Below are positions 32,253-41,459 of a stretch of DNA of 64,000 nt, in pieces. Numbering within the stretch: the first letter of the stretch is position 1; each line of letters begins with the position of its first letter. The notes beneath the pieces were generated by a model. It made no database searches. It saw only the letters and a list, made by a program, of their open reading frames with translations, and had not been told where the DNA came from. The position numbers and the translations under genes were made by a program. This DNA is from Oxalicibacterium solurbis (GTDB taxonomy: Bacteria; Pseudomonadota; Gammaproteobacteria; Burkholderiales; Burkholderiaceae_D), in NCBI RefSeq assembly GCF_014635845.1, contig NZ_BMDP01000001.1, positions 868,001 to 932,000 of the forward strand, written 5' to 3'.

Positions 32253-32270
32253 AGCGGACTGCGGTCCGCT
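32253..32270. terminator. Hairpin between yacG and the Nudix gene
   Basis: A perfect 7-bp stem (AGCGGAC / GTCCGCT) with a TGCG loop lies between the convergent genes, 19 bases after the yacG stop. No T-run on either side; a weak bidirectional terminator at best. Confidence 0.4.
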
Positions 32271-32307
32271 CGAGCCAGCGCCTCAAGCCGACGTTTCCAG
32301 TCGACAC

Positions 32308-32724
32308 TCAAGCCGAATAGCGCAAGCGATCAAGCCACTCGATCAACGGTATCGTCGCCGGCAGCAAAGGCTCCACACCGACACTGCCCTGCCAGGCGAA
32401 AGCCTGATTTTCCAGACTTTGCGGCTCGCCCTGCCAATCGCGGCTGATATAGAAATGCAGTCGCACGTGTGCATGCGGATAGACGTGTTCGACGCCGCAC
32501 CACGGCTCCGCCGACAGCACCTGCACACCAAGCTCCTCGACGAATTCGCGCTTCAGCGCATCGAGAATATCTTCACCCGCCTCCACCTTGCCGCCGGGGA
32601 ACTCCCAATAGCCTGCATACGGTTTACCTTCCGGCCGCTGGCCGAGCAGCACGTCGCCATTCGGCTTCATCAGGATGCCGACGGCGACATCGATCGGTTT
32701 CGGTGCGGACAGTGAATCGGACAT
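32308..32724 (-). CDS. Nudix hydrolase, MutT-like
   Basis: A 138-residue Nudix protein. The box G45-x5-E51-x7-R59-E60-F-x-E63-E64-x-G66 is complete, and KPYAGYWEFPGGKVEAGE is the MutT/8-oxo-dGTPase type, so removal of oxidised nucleotides is likely, although substrate range cannot be proven from sequence. The preferred start (MSDSLSAPKPIDVAVGIL) is at 32724. A start at 32784 would add 20 residues with a hydrophobic stretch; that start lies 15 bases after the DUF815 gene and cannot be excluded. The MutT-like/DUF815/argJ/secA order is common in the group. Confidence 0.9.
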   Translation of the reverse strand: MSDSLSAPKPIDVAVGILMKPNGDVLLGQRPEGKPYAGYWEFPGGKVEAGEDILDALKREFVEELGVQVLSAEPWCGVEHVYPHAHVRLHFYISRDWQGEPQSLENQAFAWQGSVGVEPLLPATIPLIEWLDRLRYSA

Positions 32725-32799
32725 GATGTGCAGCGTGGAAAGGAATAAAAGGAAGGCAAAGCATGGGGCGACATACCGCCTCATGCCTGCTTGCTGTTT

Positions 32800-33666
32800 T
32801 TACTTGTTCATCTTGCCGGCATGGTCCTTGGCAAACTGCCAGGCCACGCGGCCGGAACGCGAACCGCGCTGCAAGGCCCAGCGCAACGCTTCCTGACGCG
32901 CGTCCTCGATCTGCTGTTCGTTACAGCCGAAATAGGCCAGCCAGTGCGCAACGATATCGAGATAGTCGTCCTGCTTGAACGGATAGAAGGTCACCCACAG
33001 GCCGAAGCGTTCGGACAGCGAGATCTTCTCTTCCACCGTCTCGCCCGGATGCAGATCGCCGTCGTCGCTGTGATGATAGCCGGCATTGTCGGACATGCGT
33101 TCCGGCAGCAAATGGCGACGGTTCGACGTCGCGTAGATCAGCACATTGTCCGACTGCGCCGAGACGCTACCGTCCAGCGCTACCTTCAGCGCCTTGTAAC
33201 CGCCTTCGCCTTCCTCGAACGACAGGTCGTCGCAGAAGACAACGAAGCGTTCAGGCCGCTTCGACACCATGTCGACGATATCGGCCAGATCGCCAAGATC
33301 GCTCTTGTCGACCTCGATCAGCCGCAGGCCGCGATCGGCAAACTGGTTCAGGCAAGCCTTGATCAGCGACGACTTGCCGGTACCGCGCGCGCCGGTCAGC
33401 AGCACATTGTTGGCCGGCTTGCCATCGACGAACTGGCGCGTATTCTGCTCGATCTGCTCTTTCTGCGGACCGATGTTGTGCAGATCGTCCAGCGCGATCG
33501 GCGACAGATGCGCGACCGGCTGCAGCCAGCCGCGGCCGTTCGATTTGCGCCAGCGGAATGCCACCGAGGCATTCCAGTCGGGCTCGTTCAGCGCAGGGGG
33601 AAGAAAAGCTTCGAGGCGACCGAGCAAGGCTTCGGCGCGCGTCAGGAATTGTTCGAGTTGTGTCAT
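32800..33666 (-). CDS. DUF815 family AAA-type ATPase
   Basis: A 288-residue P-loop ATPase. Walker A is TGARGTGKSS (91-100) and Walker B is RFVVFCDDLSFE. Preceding it are LDDLHNIGPQKEQIEQNT, and after it the sensor-like YATSNRRHLLPERM and the C-terminal RSGRVAWQFAKDH segment. DUF815 proteins are widespread in Proteobacteria and resemble DnaC/IstB-like ATPases, but no biological role is established. It lies 54 bases after argJ and 75 before the preferred Nudix start, all on one strand. Confidence 0.9.
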   Translation of the reverse strand: MTQLEQFLTRAEALLGRLEAFLPPALNEPDWNASVAFRWRKSNGRGWLQPVAHLSPIALDDLHNIGPQKEQIEQNTRQFVDGKPANNVLLTGARGTGKSSLIKACLNQFADRGLRLIEVDKSDLGDLADIVDMVSKRPERFVVFCDDLSFEEGEGGYKALKVALDGSVSAQSDNVLIYATSNRRHLLPERMSDNAGYHHSDDGDLHPGETVEEKISLSERFGLWVTFYPFKQDDYLDIVAHWLAYFGCNEQQIEDARQEALRWALQRGSRSGRVAWQFAKDHAGKMNK

Positions 33667-33720
33667 GAGATCAGATTTCTGGTGAGGTGAACACAGCCGG
33701 ACCTGTGGCCCGGCGCGAGG

Positions 33721-34956
33721 TCACGACCGGTAATCCGCGTTGATCGAGACGTAGTCGTGCGACAGATCGCAGGTCCAGATGGTGGACGCTGCGCTGCCGC
33801 GACCGAGCTTGACCCGGATGGTGATCTCGCTCTGTTTCATCACGCGCTGGCCGTCGGCTTCCTGGTAATCCGGATGGCGGCCGCCGTTCTTTGCGACCCA
33901 GACATCGTCCAGATAAAGGTTCAATTGCGTGACGTCGAGATCGTCGACGCCGGCATAGCCGATGGCGGCCAGAATGCGGCCGAGGTTGGGATCGGATGCG
34001 TAGAAAGCCGTCTTCACGAGCGGCGAATGCGCGATCGAATAGGCGATCTTGCGGCACTCTTCCGCGTCGCGGCCTTCTTCCACGGTAACGGTCATGAATT
34101 TGGTCGCGCCCTCGCCGTCGCGCACGATCATCTGCGCCAGTTCCTGCGACAGGCCGAGCACGGCGTCGTACAACGCCGCATATTCGGGTGTGTTGTCCGC
34201 CGTGACGTCGACACCGGCAGTGCCGGTCGCCATCACGATGAAGGAATCGTTGGTCGAGGTGTCGCCGTCGATGGTGATGCAGTTGAACGAACGGTCGGCG
34301 ACGTCGCGTACCAGCTTGTCCAGCACCGGCTGTGCAACCTTGGCATCCATTGCCAGGAAGCCCAGCATCGTCGCCATGTTCGGCTTGATCATGCCGGCGC
34401 CCTTGCTGATGCCAGTCAAGGTAACGGTCTTGCCATTGATCGTGACCTGGCGTGATGCGGCCTTCGGCTGCGTATCCGTCGTCATGATCGACAGCGCGGC
34501 ATTGTGCCAGTTGTCGCTCTTCAGATTGCCGATGGCTTGCGGCAGGCCGGCGACCAGACGATCGATCGGCAACGGTTCCAGAATGACACCGGTCGAGAAC
34601 GGCAGGATCTGTTCCGGCGCACAGTCGAGCAACCTGGCCAGCGCTTCGCAGGTCTGCTGCGCATTCGCCAGGCCGCTTTCGCCGGTGCCGGCATTGGCAT
34701 TGCCGGTATTGACAACCAGCGCACGGATCGGCGCTTTATCGCTACGCTTGGTCAGATGCTCCTTGCACAATTGCACGGGCGCTGCGCAAAAGCGGTTCTT
34801 CGTAAATACGCCAGTCACCGTCGCCGTCGGCGCCAGCTTCATCACCAGCAAGTCCTTGCGGTCGGCCTTGCGGATGCCGGCTTCGGCATGCCCCAGTTCG
34901 ATGCCGGCCACCGCCGTCAGTTTTTCAGGAATCGGAAGAGGAAGATTGACGGCCAT
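33721..34956 (-). CDS. argJ: Bifunctional glutamate N-acetyltransferase / ornithine acetyltransferase
   Basis: A 411-residue enzyme of the cyclic arginine pathway: it moves the acetyl group from N-acetylornithine to glutamate, and in bifunctional forms also uses acetyl-CoA. It matures by self-cleavage before Thr196 in [13 protein letters not shown], yielding alpha and beta chains. [13 protein letters not shown] and the [10 protein letters not shown] oxyanion segment are present. Whether it is mono- or bifunctional cannot be told from sequence. It lies 146 bases downstream of secA, beyond secA's terminator, so it should have its own promoter. Confidence 0.96.
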   Translation of the reverse strand: MAVNLPLPIPEKLTAVAGIELGHAEAGIRKADRKDLLVMKLAPTATVTGVFTKNRFCAAPVQLCKEHLTKRSDKAPIRALVVNTGNANAGTGESGLANAQQTCEALARLLDCAPEQILPFSTGVILEPLPIDRLVAGLPQAIGNLKSDNWHNAALSIMTTDTQPKAASRQVTINGKTVTLTGISKGAGMIKPNMATMLGFLAMDAKVAQPVLDKLVRDVADRSFNCITIDGDTSTNDSFIVMATGTAGVDVTADNTPEYAALYDAVLGLSQELAQMIVRDGEGATKFMTVTVEEGRDAEECRKIAYSIAHSPLVKTAFYASDPNLGRILAAIGYAGVDDLDVTQLNLYLDDVWVAKNGGRHPDYQEADGQRVMKQSEITIRVKLGRGSAASTIWTCDLSHDYVSINADYRS

Positions 34957-35040
34957 GGCGCGTTTCTGAAAAAGGAGGGTTGTAAAGGATCATTATTTTA
35001 AACGCTTCGGCTCGACTCGACCGCAGCCCGTCCGATCCGA

Positions 35041-35072
35041 CAAAAACAAAAGGGCGGGATGACCCGCCCTTC
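35041..35072 (-). terminator. Rho-independent terminator of secA
   Basis: On the minus strand the stem GGGCGGG / CCCGCCC with a short TCAT loop is followed by TTTTGTTTTTG, 31 bases after the secA stop. Confidence 0.9.
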
Positions 35073-35102
35073 GATTGTCTTGCCAATTACCGCGATCCGC
35101 GA

Positions 35103-37874
35103 TCAGGCCAGCTTGCCGTGGCACTGCTTGTACTTCTTGCCGCTGCCGCACGGGCACGGATCGTTACGGCCGACTTTCGGCACCGCATTCACATGCGGCC
35201 GTCCAGGTTGATCCGTATCATCGCCCACTGCAGTCGGCGCCAGCAATTCTTCCGGTGCTGCATTGGCATCGAAATCGGCATGCTGGTAATGCACATTTTC
35301 CACATGCGATTGCGCCAGTTGCGCTTCCGCTGCATCGATCTCGGCGCGCGACTGGATGCGCACCGTCATCACGGTCTTCACGACTTCGTCCTTGATCAGA
35401 TTCAGCATCTGGCCGAACAGTTCGAATGCTTCGCGCTTGTATTCCTGCTTCGGGTTTTTCTGCGCATAACCACGCAGATGGATACCCTGACGCAGATGAT
35501 CGAGCGCCGCCAGATGTTCGCGCCAATGCGAATCGACGGCCTGCAGCATTACGCTGCGCTCGAAGCCGGCGAACGGCTCGCGACCGACGACGGCGACCTT
35601 CGCATCGTATGCGGCATCGGCCGCCTGCAGCAGGCGTTCGAGCATTTCGTCGTCGGTAATCTCCGGCTCTTTTTCCAGCAGGGCCTGCATCGACAGATCG
35701 AGCTGCCATTCGTTGCGCAGCACGTCGTCGAGCGCTGCCAGTTCCCACTGCTCTTCCAGCGACTGCTCCGGCACATACAGGCGGAACTGTTCGGTAAATA
35801 CGCCCTGGCGCAGCGCCGCGATCAGGCTGGCGACATCTTCCGTTTCCAGCAGCTCGTTACGCTGCTGGTAGATCACCTTGCGCTGGTCGTTGGCGACATC
35901 GTCGTATTCCAGCAATTGCTTGCGGATGTCGAAGTTGCGCGCCTCGACCTTGCGCTGTGCCGATTCGATCGAACGCGACACGATACCGGCCTCGATCGGC
36001 TCGCCTTCCGGCATTTTCAGGCGATCCATGATCGCGCGCACGCGATCGCCGGCGAAGATGCGCAGCAATGGATCGTCCAGCGACAGATAAAAGCGCGAAG
36101 AACCCGGATCGCCCTGACGGCCGGAACGACCGCGCAACTGGTTGTCGACGCGGCGGGATTCGTGACGCTCGGTGCCGATGATGTGCAAGCCGCCTGCAGC
36201 GACGACCTGATCGTGCAGCGATTGCCATTCGGCACGCAGTTTCTGCGCCTGTGCGGCCTTGTCGGCTTCGCTCGGATCGGGATTCGATTCCAGCAACTGG
36301 ATCTGCTTGTCGACATTGCCGCCGAGGACGATGTCGGTACCGCGGCCGGCCATGTTGGTGGCAATCGTGATCGCCTTAGGACGGCCTGCCTGCGCGATGA
36401 TTTCCGCTTCGCGCGCATGCTGTTTGGCGTTCAGCACGTTATGCGGCAGTTTTGCCTTGTTCAGGATGCCGGACAGCAGTTCGGAATTCTCGATCGACGT
36501 CGTGCCGACCAGCACCGGTTGGCCGCGCTCGTAGCAATCCTGAATATCCTTCAGCATCGCCTGGTATTTTTCATCCGCGCTCTTGTACACCTGATCCTGG
36601 CGATCCTTGCGCTGGCTCGGACGATTCGGTGGAATGACAACGGTTTCCAGCTTGTAGATTTCCTGGAATTCGTAGGCTTCGGTATCGGCGGTACCGGTCA
36701 TGCCGGCCAGCTTGCCGTACATGCGGAAGTAGTTCTGGAACGTGATCGACGCCAGCGTCTGGTTCTCGTTCTGGATCTTCACGCGTTCCTTGGCCTCGAC
36801 CGCCTGATGCAGACCGTCGGACCAGCGGCGACCACTCATCAGACGGCCGGTGAATTCGTCGACGATGACGACTTCGTCGTTCTGCACGACGTAATGCTGG
36901 TCCTTGTGATACAGCGTATGCGCGCGCAGCGCAGCATACAGATGATGAATCAACGAGATGTTGCCAGCGTCGTACAGCGATGCACCCTCAGCCAGCAGGC
37001 CCATGCGCGTCAGGATTTCTTCGGCCTTCTCATGGCCGGCTTCCGTCAGCAGCACCTGATGCGACTTCTCGTCCTTGGTGTAATCACCCGGCACTTCGAC
37101 CTTGCCCTTGCCGTCCGGCGTTTCCTCGCCGATCTGCAGCGTCAGCAGCGGCGGCACTTCGTTGATCTTGTGATAGAGATCGGTATGGTTTTCCGCCTGG
37201 CCGGAAATGATCAGCGGCGTACGCGCTTCGTCGATCAGGATCGAATCGACTTCATCGACAATCGCGAAATTCAGGCTGCGCTGCACACGGTCCGCAGCGT
37301 CGTAGACCATATTGTCACGCAGGTAGTCGAAACCGAATTCGTTGTTGGTACCGTAGGTGATATCGGAGCCATAGGCGCTCTGCTTGTCTTCGTGCGCCAT
37401 CTGCGACAGGTTGACGCCGGTCGTCAGCCCCAGCCAGCCGTACAGCACGCCCATCGATTCGGCATCGCGCTGCGCCAGATAATCGTTGACCGTCACCACA
37501 TGCACGCCCTTGCCCGACAGTGCATTCAGATAAGCCGGCAGCGTCGCCATCAGCGTCTTGCCTTCGCCGGTGCCCATCTCGGCAATCTTGCCGTAATGCA
37601 GTGTCATGCCGCCGATCAGCTGCACGTCGAAGTGACGCATCTTCAGCACACGTTTGCTGGCCTCGCGGCAGACGGCAAAAGCTTCCGGCAGCAATGCGTC
37701 CAGACTTTCGCCCTTCTCGCAACGCTCCTTGAACTCGGGCGTCTTGGCCTTCAGTTCGTCGTCCGACAGCTTTTCCAGCATGGGTTCGAGCGCGTTGATT
37801 TCGCGAACGGTCTTCTGATATTGCTTGATGAGACGCTGATTGCGGCTGCCGAAAATCTGGGTCAGTAATGACAT
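35103..37874 (-). CDS. secA: Preprotein translocase motor ATPase SecA
   Basis: The 923-residue ATPase pushes unfolded preproteins through SecYEG. Walker A is [10 protein letters not shown] (101-110); [16 protein letters not shown], the [11 protein letters not shown] segment, and [18 protein letters not shown] of the second helicase domain are intact. The extreme C-terminus carries the zinc/SecB-binding tail with Cys907, Cys909, Cys918 and His919 ([13 protein letters not shown]). The length is slightly above E. coli (901). The M23 peptidase gene ends 218 bases upstream; a strong terminator follows. Confidence 0.99.
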   Translation of the reverse strand: MSLLTQIFGSRNQRLIKQYQKTVREINALEPMLEKLSDDELKAKTPEFKERCEKGESLDALLPEAFAVCREASKRVLKMRHFDVQLIGGMTLHYGKIAEMGTGEGKTLMATLPAYLNALSGKGVHVVTVNDYLAQRDAESMGVLYGWLGLTTGVNLSQMAHEDKQSAYGSDITYGTNNEFGFDYLRDNMVYDAADRVQRSLNFAIVDEVDSILIDEARTPLIISGQAENHTDLYHKINEVPPLLTLQIGEETPDGKGKVEVPGDYTKDEKSHQVLLTEAGHEKAEEILTRMGLLAEGASLYDAGNISLIHHLYAALRAHTLYHKDQHYVVQNDEVVIVDEFTGRLMSGRRWSDGLHQAVEAKERVKIQNENQTLASITFQNYFRMYGKLAGMTGTADTEAYEFQEIYKLETVVIPPNRPSQRKDRQDQVYKSADEKYQAMLKDIQDCYERGQPVLVGTTSIENSELLSGILNKAKLPHNVLNAKQHAREAEIIAQAGRPKAITIATNMAGRGTDIVLGGNVDKQIQLLESNPDPSEADKAAQAQKLRAEWQSLHDQVVAAGGLHIIGTERHESRRVDNQLRGRSGRQGDPGSSRFYLSLDDPLLRIFAGDRVRAIMDRLKMPEGEPIEAGIVSRSIESAQRKVEARNFDIRKQLLEYDDVANDQRKVIYQQRNELLETEDVASLIAALRQGVFTEQFRLYVPEQSLEEQWELAALDDVLRNEWQLDLSMQALLEKEPEITDDEMLERLLQAADAAYDAKVAVVGREPFAGFERSVMLQAVDSHWREHLAALDHLRQGIHLRGYAQKNPKQEYKREAFELFGQMLNLIKDEVVKTVMTVRIQSRAEIDAAEAQLAQSHVENVHYQHADFDANAAPEELLAPTAVGDDTDQPGRPHVNAVPKVGRNDPCPCGSGKKYKQCHGKLA

Positions 37875-38092
37875 GCTTGGATTCTAAAAATGACGCCTGA
37901 AAATATATCGGACGATAGGGACTGTCTCGAAGCGGCGAAGGGTCAAATTGCGGATTCTATCATGTGACTTTCCGGCATATCGGGGTGACAACGACGGAAA
38001 CAAGAGGGAGAAAGGAATAGGAAATAGAGAGGAGGCCCAAGGATGGAGCATGGCGCGTGCGAAGGAGGACATGCGCCGCTTCGATCATCCGG

Positions 38093-39058
38093 TCAGCGGC
38101 GGCTTGCTGCCGCCAGTTTGTCTGCCTTGGCCTGATCGGCGCCGGCGGCAAGGAATTTGCGCGGGTCTTGGGCCACGCCCTTGACCCTGACTTCGAAATG
38201 CAGGTGCGGGCCGGTCGAGCGTCCCGTCGTCCCGATATCCGCAACATGCTGGCCGCGCCGTACGATATCGCCGACATGCACCAGAATGCGCGACGTATGC
38301 GCATAACGCGTGATCATGTCGTTGCCGTGATCGATTTCCAGCATGTTGCCGTATTGCGGGTGGAATTCGGCAACGGTGACGACACCGCCGGCAGCAGCCA
38401 CGATGGGTGTGCCGATCGGCGCGGCAAAGTCGATACCCTCGTGCATCGCGGCACGGCCGGTGAATGGATCGATGCGCACACCGAAGCTCGACGCGTTATA
38501 CGCGACATTGACCGGCTGACTGGTAGGCAGCAGCCTGGACTTGATCTTGTCGCTCATCAGCGTCGATTCGACGACGTTCATGTAATCGGTGCGCCGCTCC
38601 ATGTCATGGCTCATTGAATCGAGCAAGGATTGGAATTCGGACATCGTCAGATCGTGGCTGCTGGTGCCGTCCATGCTGGGCTCGATGCCGCCCCGTCCCG
38701 GCAGTTCACCGAAATTGAATTCGGTCGGCTTGACGCCAGCCAGTCCCTGCACGCGCTCGCCCAGGGCATCCAGCCGCATCATCTGCGCCTGCATTTCACC
38801 CAGCTTGCGCGCCATCAGTGCAAGATTCTCTTTCAGGAATTTGTCCTTGCCGGCTTCTTCGCCGGAAGAAACGGAAGCCATCATGTCGCGCACTGGCGTC
38901 GGCATGGAATTGGCATTGCGCAAGGCAAGATAGGAAAGCAGAGAAGCGCCGACGATCACCGCCAGCACGAAACCGATCAGGCACAACAATAGATGCCGGC
39001 GCGTCAGCGTGACGGATTTCGCGTGCGTAAAACGCGGGTGCAACAGGATGATCTGCAT
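38093..39058 (-). CDS. M23-family (LytM) metallopeptidase, membrane-anchored
   Basis: A 321-residue protein with a short cytoplasmic N-terminus, one membrane helix (about 24-45), a coiled region rich in Leu/Met/Gln (70-110) and a C-terminal LytM domain. The zinc-site residues are visible: His206 and Asp210 in HEGID, and His285 and His287 in HLHFEV. Intact ligands suggest an active endopeptidase acting on peptidoglycan cross-bridges, unlike the degenerate EnvC/NlpD activators. It is transcribed towards secA and divergent from the dciA-like gene, with 55 bases between starts. Confidence 0.93.
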   Translation of the reverse strand: MQIILLHPRFTHAKSVTLTRRHLLLCLIGFVLAVIVGASLLSYLALRNANSMPTPVRDMMASVSSGEEAGKDKFLKENLALMARKLGEMQAQMMRLDALGERVQGLAGVKPTEFNFGELPGRGGIEPSMDGTSSHDLTMSEFQSLLDSMSHDMERRTDYMNVVESTLMSDKIKSRLLPTSQPVNVAYNASSFGVRIDPFTGRAAMHEGIDFAAPIGTPIVAAAGGVVTVAEFHPQYGNMLEIDHGNDMITRYAHTSRILVHVGDIVRRGQHVADIGTTGRSTGPHLHFEVRVKGVAQDPRKFLAAGADQAKADKLAAASRR

Positions 39059-39113
39059 CGCAACTCCCTGATCCCTCGCTCATGGGTGGCGAGGTGTGAT
39101 AAGGTTTCAGACG

Positions 39114-39611
39114 ATGCGCCCATCCTCTTTCACCCCATTCAAACCAAGCGCTTCTTCGCCGAAACCGGCCAAGGGCGCCGCGGAATTCTTGCGTTCGCAC
39201 GACAAGCTTGCCATGCTGTTGCCCGCCGTCACGCGCATGGCTTCCCTGCAGAGGGATTGCGCCGCGGCACTGCCTGCGACATTCGCGCAATGTGCGGTGC
39301 TGCAGTATGAAGCGGACCAACTGATCCTGTCCGTACCGAACGCCGCACTGGCAGCGAGACTGAAGCAGCAATTGCCGAAATTACAAGACGAACTGCTGCA
39401 GCGGGGCTGGCAGGTTAGCGCAATACGTCTCAAAGTGCAAGTTGGCAAAACAGTAGCAAAATCAACGACTTCCAGCAAACCCGCATTATCGACGCGAGCC
39501 GTATCCGCCTTTGCCGAACTCAATGTCGCACTGGAAGATTCGTCACGCAACCGCGAACTGAAAGCGGCACTAGCAGCAATGGTCCGGCATCACCGCACTA
39601 ATAATAAGTAA
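39114..39611 (+). CDS. DciA-like DUF721 protein
   Basis: A 165-residue protein with a DUF721 domain (about 30-105: FLRSHDKLAMLLPAVTRMASLQ and DQLILSVPNAALAARLKQQLPKLQ). DUF721 proteins include DciA, the replicative-helicase operator that stands in for DnaC in most bacteria. The C-terminal half here is Ser/Lys/Ala-rich and diverges. The ATG at 39114 has an AGG site; a GTG at 39096 is possible. Its place between an M23 peptidase/secA and lpxC/dcw genes is usual for the group. A helicase-loading role is inferred from the family. Confidence 0.82.
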   Translation: MRPSSFTPFKPSASSPKPAKGAAEFLRSHDKLAMLLPAVTRMASLQRDCAAALPATFAQCAVLQYEADQLILSVPNAALAARLKQQLPKLQDELLQRGWQVSAIRLKVQVGKTVAKSTTSSKPALSTRAVSAFAELNVALEDSSRNRELKAALAAMVRHHRTNNK

Positions 39612-39630
39612 ACAGAGAAATGCAGAAAAA

Positions 39631-39662
39631 GAAAACGGGGCCATCGGCCCCGTATCTTTTTG
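39631..39662. terminator. Bidirectional terminator between the dciA-like gene and lpxC
   Basis: The stem ACGGGGCC / GGCCCCGT with an ATC loop (39635-39653) is followed rightward by a T-rich run (ATCTTTTTG) and leftward, on the minus strand, by TTTTCTTTTTC. It suits both convergent genes. Confidence 0.92.
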
Positions 39663-39684
39663 TATCAGCTATACCTCGGCGGTC

Positions 39685-40620
39685 TCAGCTCAGGGCCCAT
39701 TCCAGGCCGGCCTGACGCACATAATCCTTGGGTGCCGTCTCCACTTTTTCGAACTGTACGATCTCGTAGGCATCCGGCTGTTCGAGCAGCGCACGCACCA
39801 GCAGGTTGTTCAGCATGTGCCCCGACTTGTGCGCGTTGTAGCTGGCGATCAGCGGATGACCGACCAGATACAGATCGCCGATCGCATCGAGAATCTTGTG
39901 GCGCACGAATTCGTTCTCGTAGCGCAGACCGTCGGTATTGAGGATGCGGTATTCGTCCATCACGATCGCGTTTTCCAGCGAACCGCCACGAATCAGGCCA
40001 AGGCCGCGCAATGTTTCCATATCCTGCATGAAGCCGAAGGTGCGCGCGCGCGCCACGTCCTTCACATAGGACTCGAGACTGAAATCGATCTCGGCCGTCT
40101 GGCCGGTGCCGTCGACGGCGGGATGGTTGAATTCGATGAAGAACTTGAGCTTGAAGCCTTCGTACGGCTCCAGTCGCGCCCAGATTTCGCGGTCGCCGCT
40201 GCCGTGGCGCACTTCGACCGGCTTCTTGACGCGGATGAATTTCTTGGCTGCTTCCTGTTCCTGCAAACCTGCCTGCTGCAACAGGAAGACAAAGGAAGAA
40301 GCGGAACCGTCCATGATCGGCACTTCCTCGGCCGTCAGGTCGACATAAAGATTGTCGATGCCCAATCCGGCGCAAGCCGACATCAGGTGCTCGACGGTCG
40401 AGACTTTGGCCTCGCCCTGCTGCAGCGTGGACGCCATGCGCGTATCGCCAACATCGGTGGCGCGCGCGGGCAAGACGACGGGAGGATCGAGATCGATGCG
40501 CCGGAATACGATACCGGTATCGACCGGGGCCGGGCGCAGCGTCAGTTCGACCTTGGTGCCGGAATGCAGACCGACGCCAACGGACTTGACGCTTTGTTTG
40601 ATGGTGCGTTGTTTGAGCAT
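39685..40620 (-). CDS. lpxC: UDP-3-O-acyl-N-acetylglucosamine deacetylase LpxC
   Basis: The 311-residue zinc deacetylase catalyses the first committed step of lipid A synthesis. The first zinc His78 is in STVEHLMSA; the later ligands lie in [13 protein letters not shown] (His and Asp), and the catalytic His264 in [10 protein letters not shown]. The length is close to E. coli (305). It closes the dcw neighbourhood, as in most Gram-negatives, but a peroxiredoxin gene with its own terminator separates it from ftsZ. Confidence 0.98.
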   Translation of the reverse strand: MLKQRTIKQSVKSVGVGLHSGTKVELTLRPAPVDTGIVFRRIDLDPPVVLPARATDVGDTRMASTLQQGEAKVSTVEHLMSACAGLGIDNLYVDLTAEEVPIMDGSASSFVFLLQQAGLQEQEAAKKFIRVKKPVEVRHGSGDREIWARLEPYEGFKLKFFIEFNHPAVDGTGQTAEIDFSLESYVKDVARARTFGFMQDMETLRGLGLIRGGSLENAIVMDEYRILNTDGLRYENEFVRHKILDAIGDLYLVGHPLIASYNAHKSGHMLNNLLVRALLEQPDAYEIVQFEKVETAPKDYVRQAGLEWALS

Positions 40621-40723
40621 GATCGATTATAGCAATCGGCTGTGCACCTTGCGTGAATGCCATGTAAAAGCATGTAACAGATACAACACAGGGGAAACCA
40701 CGTATTGCCGGTGCCAGCCAATG

Positions 40724-40750
40724 AAAAACGGCGCCGAAGCGCCGTTTTCG
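40724..40750 (-). terminator. Rho-independent terminator of the peroxiredoxin gene
   Basis: On the minus strand AACGGCGC, loop TTCG, GCGCCGTT is followed by TTTC, 15 bases after the peroxiredoxin stop. It isolates this gene from lpxC. Confidence 0.9.
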
Positions 40751-40765
40751 CGAATGCAGGCGAAA

Positions 40766-41269
40766 TCAGATCTGCGCCAGCAGTTTTTCCGCGGTCGAGC
40801 TTTCCAGGTGGCCGCTGTCTTCCACGTTCAGTGCCTTGACGACACCGTTGTCGACCAGCATCGAGTAGCGTTGCGAACGCACGCCCAGACCGCCCTTGGT
40901 CAGATCGAATTCCAGGCCCAGTGCCTTGGTAAACAGACCGCTGCCATCGGCGATGAAACGGACCTTGCCGTCGGCTTTCTGGTCGCGCGCCCATGCACCC
41001 ATCACGAACGGATCGTTGACCGAGATGCACCAGATTTCATCGACGCCCTTGGCCTTGAACTGGTCGGCAGCCTGAATGTAGCCCGGCGCGTGCTGTTCGG
41101 AGCAGGTCGGCGTGAATGCGCCCGGTACTGCGAAGATTGCGATCTTCTTGCCCTTGGTCGCATCGGCCACCATGACCTTGTTCGGGCCGACGGAGCAGCC
41201 TTCGCTTGCCACGTCGATGTATTCCGCGAGCCGTGCGTCCGGCAGCTGATCGCCAACTTTGATCGTCAT
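40766..41269 (-). CDS. Peroxiredoxin, Prx5-type
   Basis: A 167-residue thiol peroxidase of the AhpC/TSA superfamily, Prx5 group. The peroxidatic Cys56 is in GAFTPTCSEQH; other cysteines are Cys25 and Cys82 (WCISVND). It should reduce H2O2 and alkyl hydroperoxides with thioredoxin or glutaredoxin. The gene sits between ftsZ and lpxC, a position seen in many Burkholderiales, although it has its own terminator and a separate upstream region of 190 bases. Nothing in the sequence links it to division. Confidence 0.94.
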   Translation of the reverse strand: MTIKVGDQLPDARLAEYIDVASEGCSVGPNKVMVADATKGKKIAIFAVPGAFTPTCSEQHAPGYIQAADQFKAKGVDEIWCISVNDPFVMGAWARDQKADGKVRFIADGSGLFTKALGLEFDLTKGGLGVRSQRYSMLVDNGVVKALNVEDSGHLESSTAEKLLAQI

Positions 41270-41400
41270 CTTGAATTCCTCTATCTATTGAAATAATTAA
41301 ACACAGCTAAACGACAGTCCATGCAAAACGCCGCGCACTTACGATGAAGTAAAGGCGCGGCGCGAAGACCGAAGCATGCCTCGTTCCACCCGCTTTTATA

Positions 41401-41433
41401 CGGACAGTTCGACCATTGTAATCAAACTGTCCG
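41401..41433. repeat. Inverted repeat between ftsZ and the peroxiredoxin gene
   Basis: CGGACAGTT and AACTGTCCG form a perfect 9-bp inverted repeat around a 15-base centre. No T-run follows on either strand, so it is a poor terminator for ftsZ. On the minus strand the repeat is followed at once by TATAAA, so it could overlap a peroxiredoxin promoter and be an operator. Confidence 0.5.
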
Positions 41434-41459
41434 CTACGGACGAAATTTGCCGGCAGGAA

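Noticed and set aside
35118-37868. Long open frame (916 codons) on the plus strand
   Set aside because: Antisense to the whole of secA. Same artefact; secA is unambiguous.
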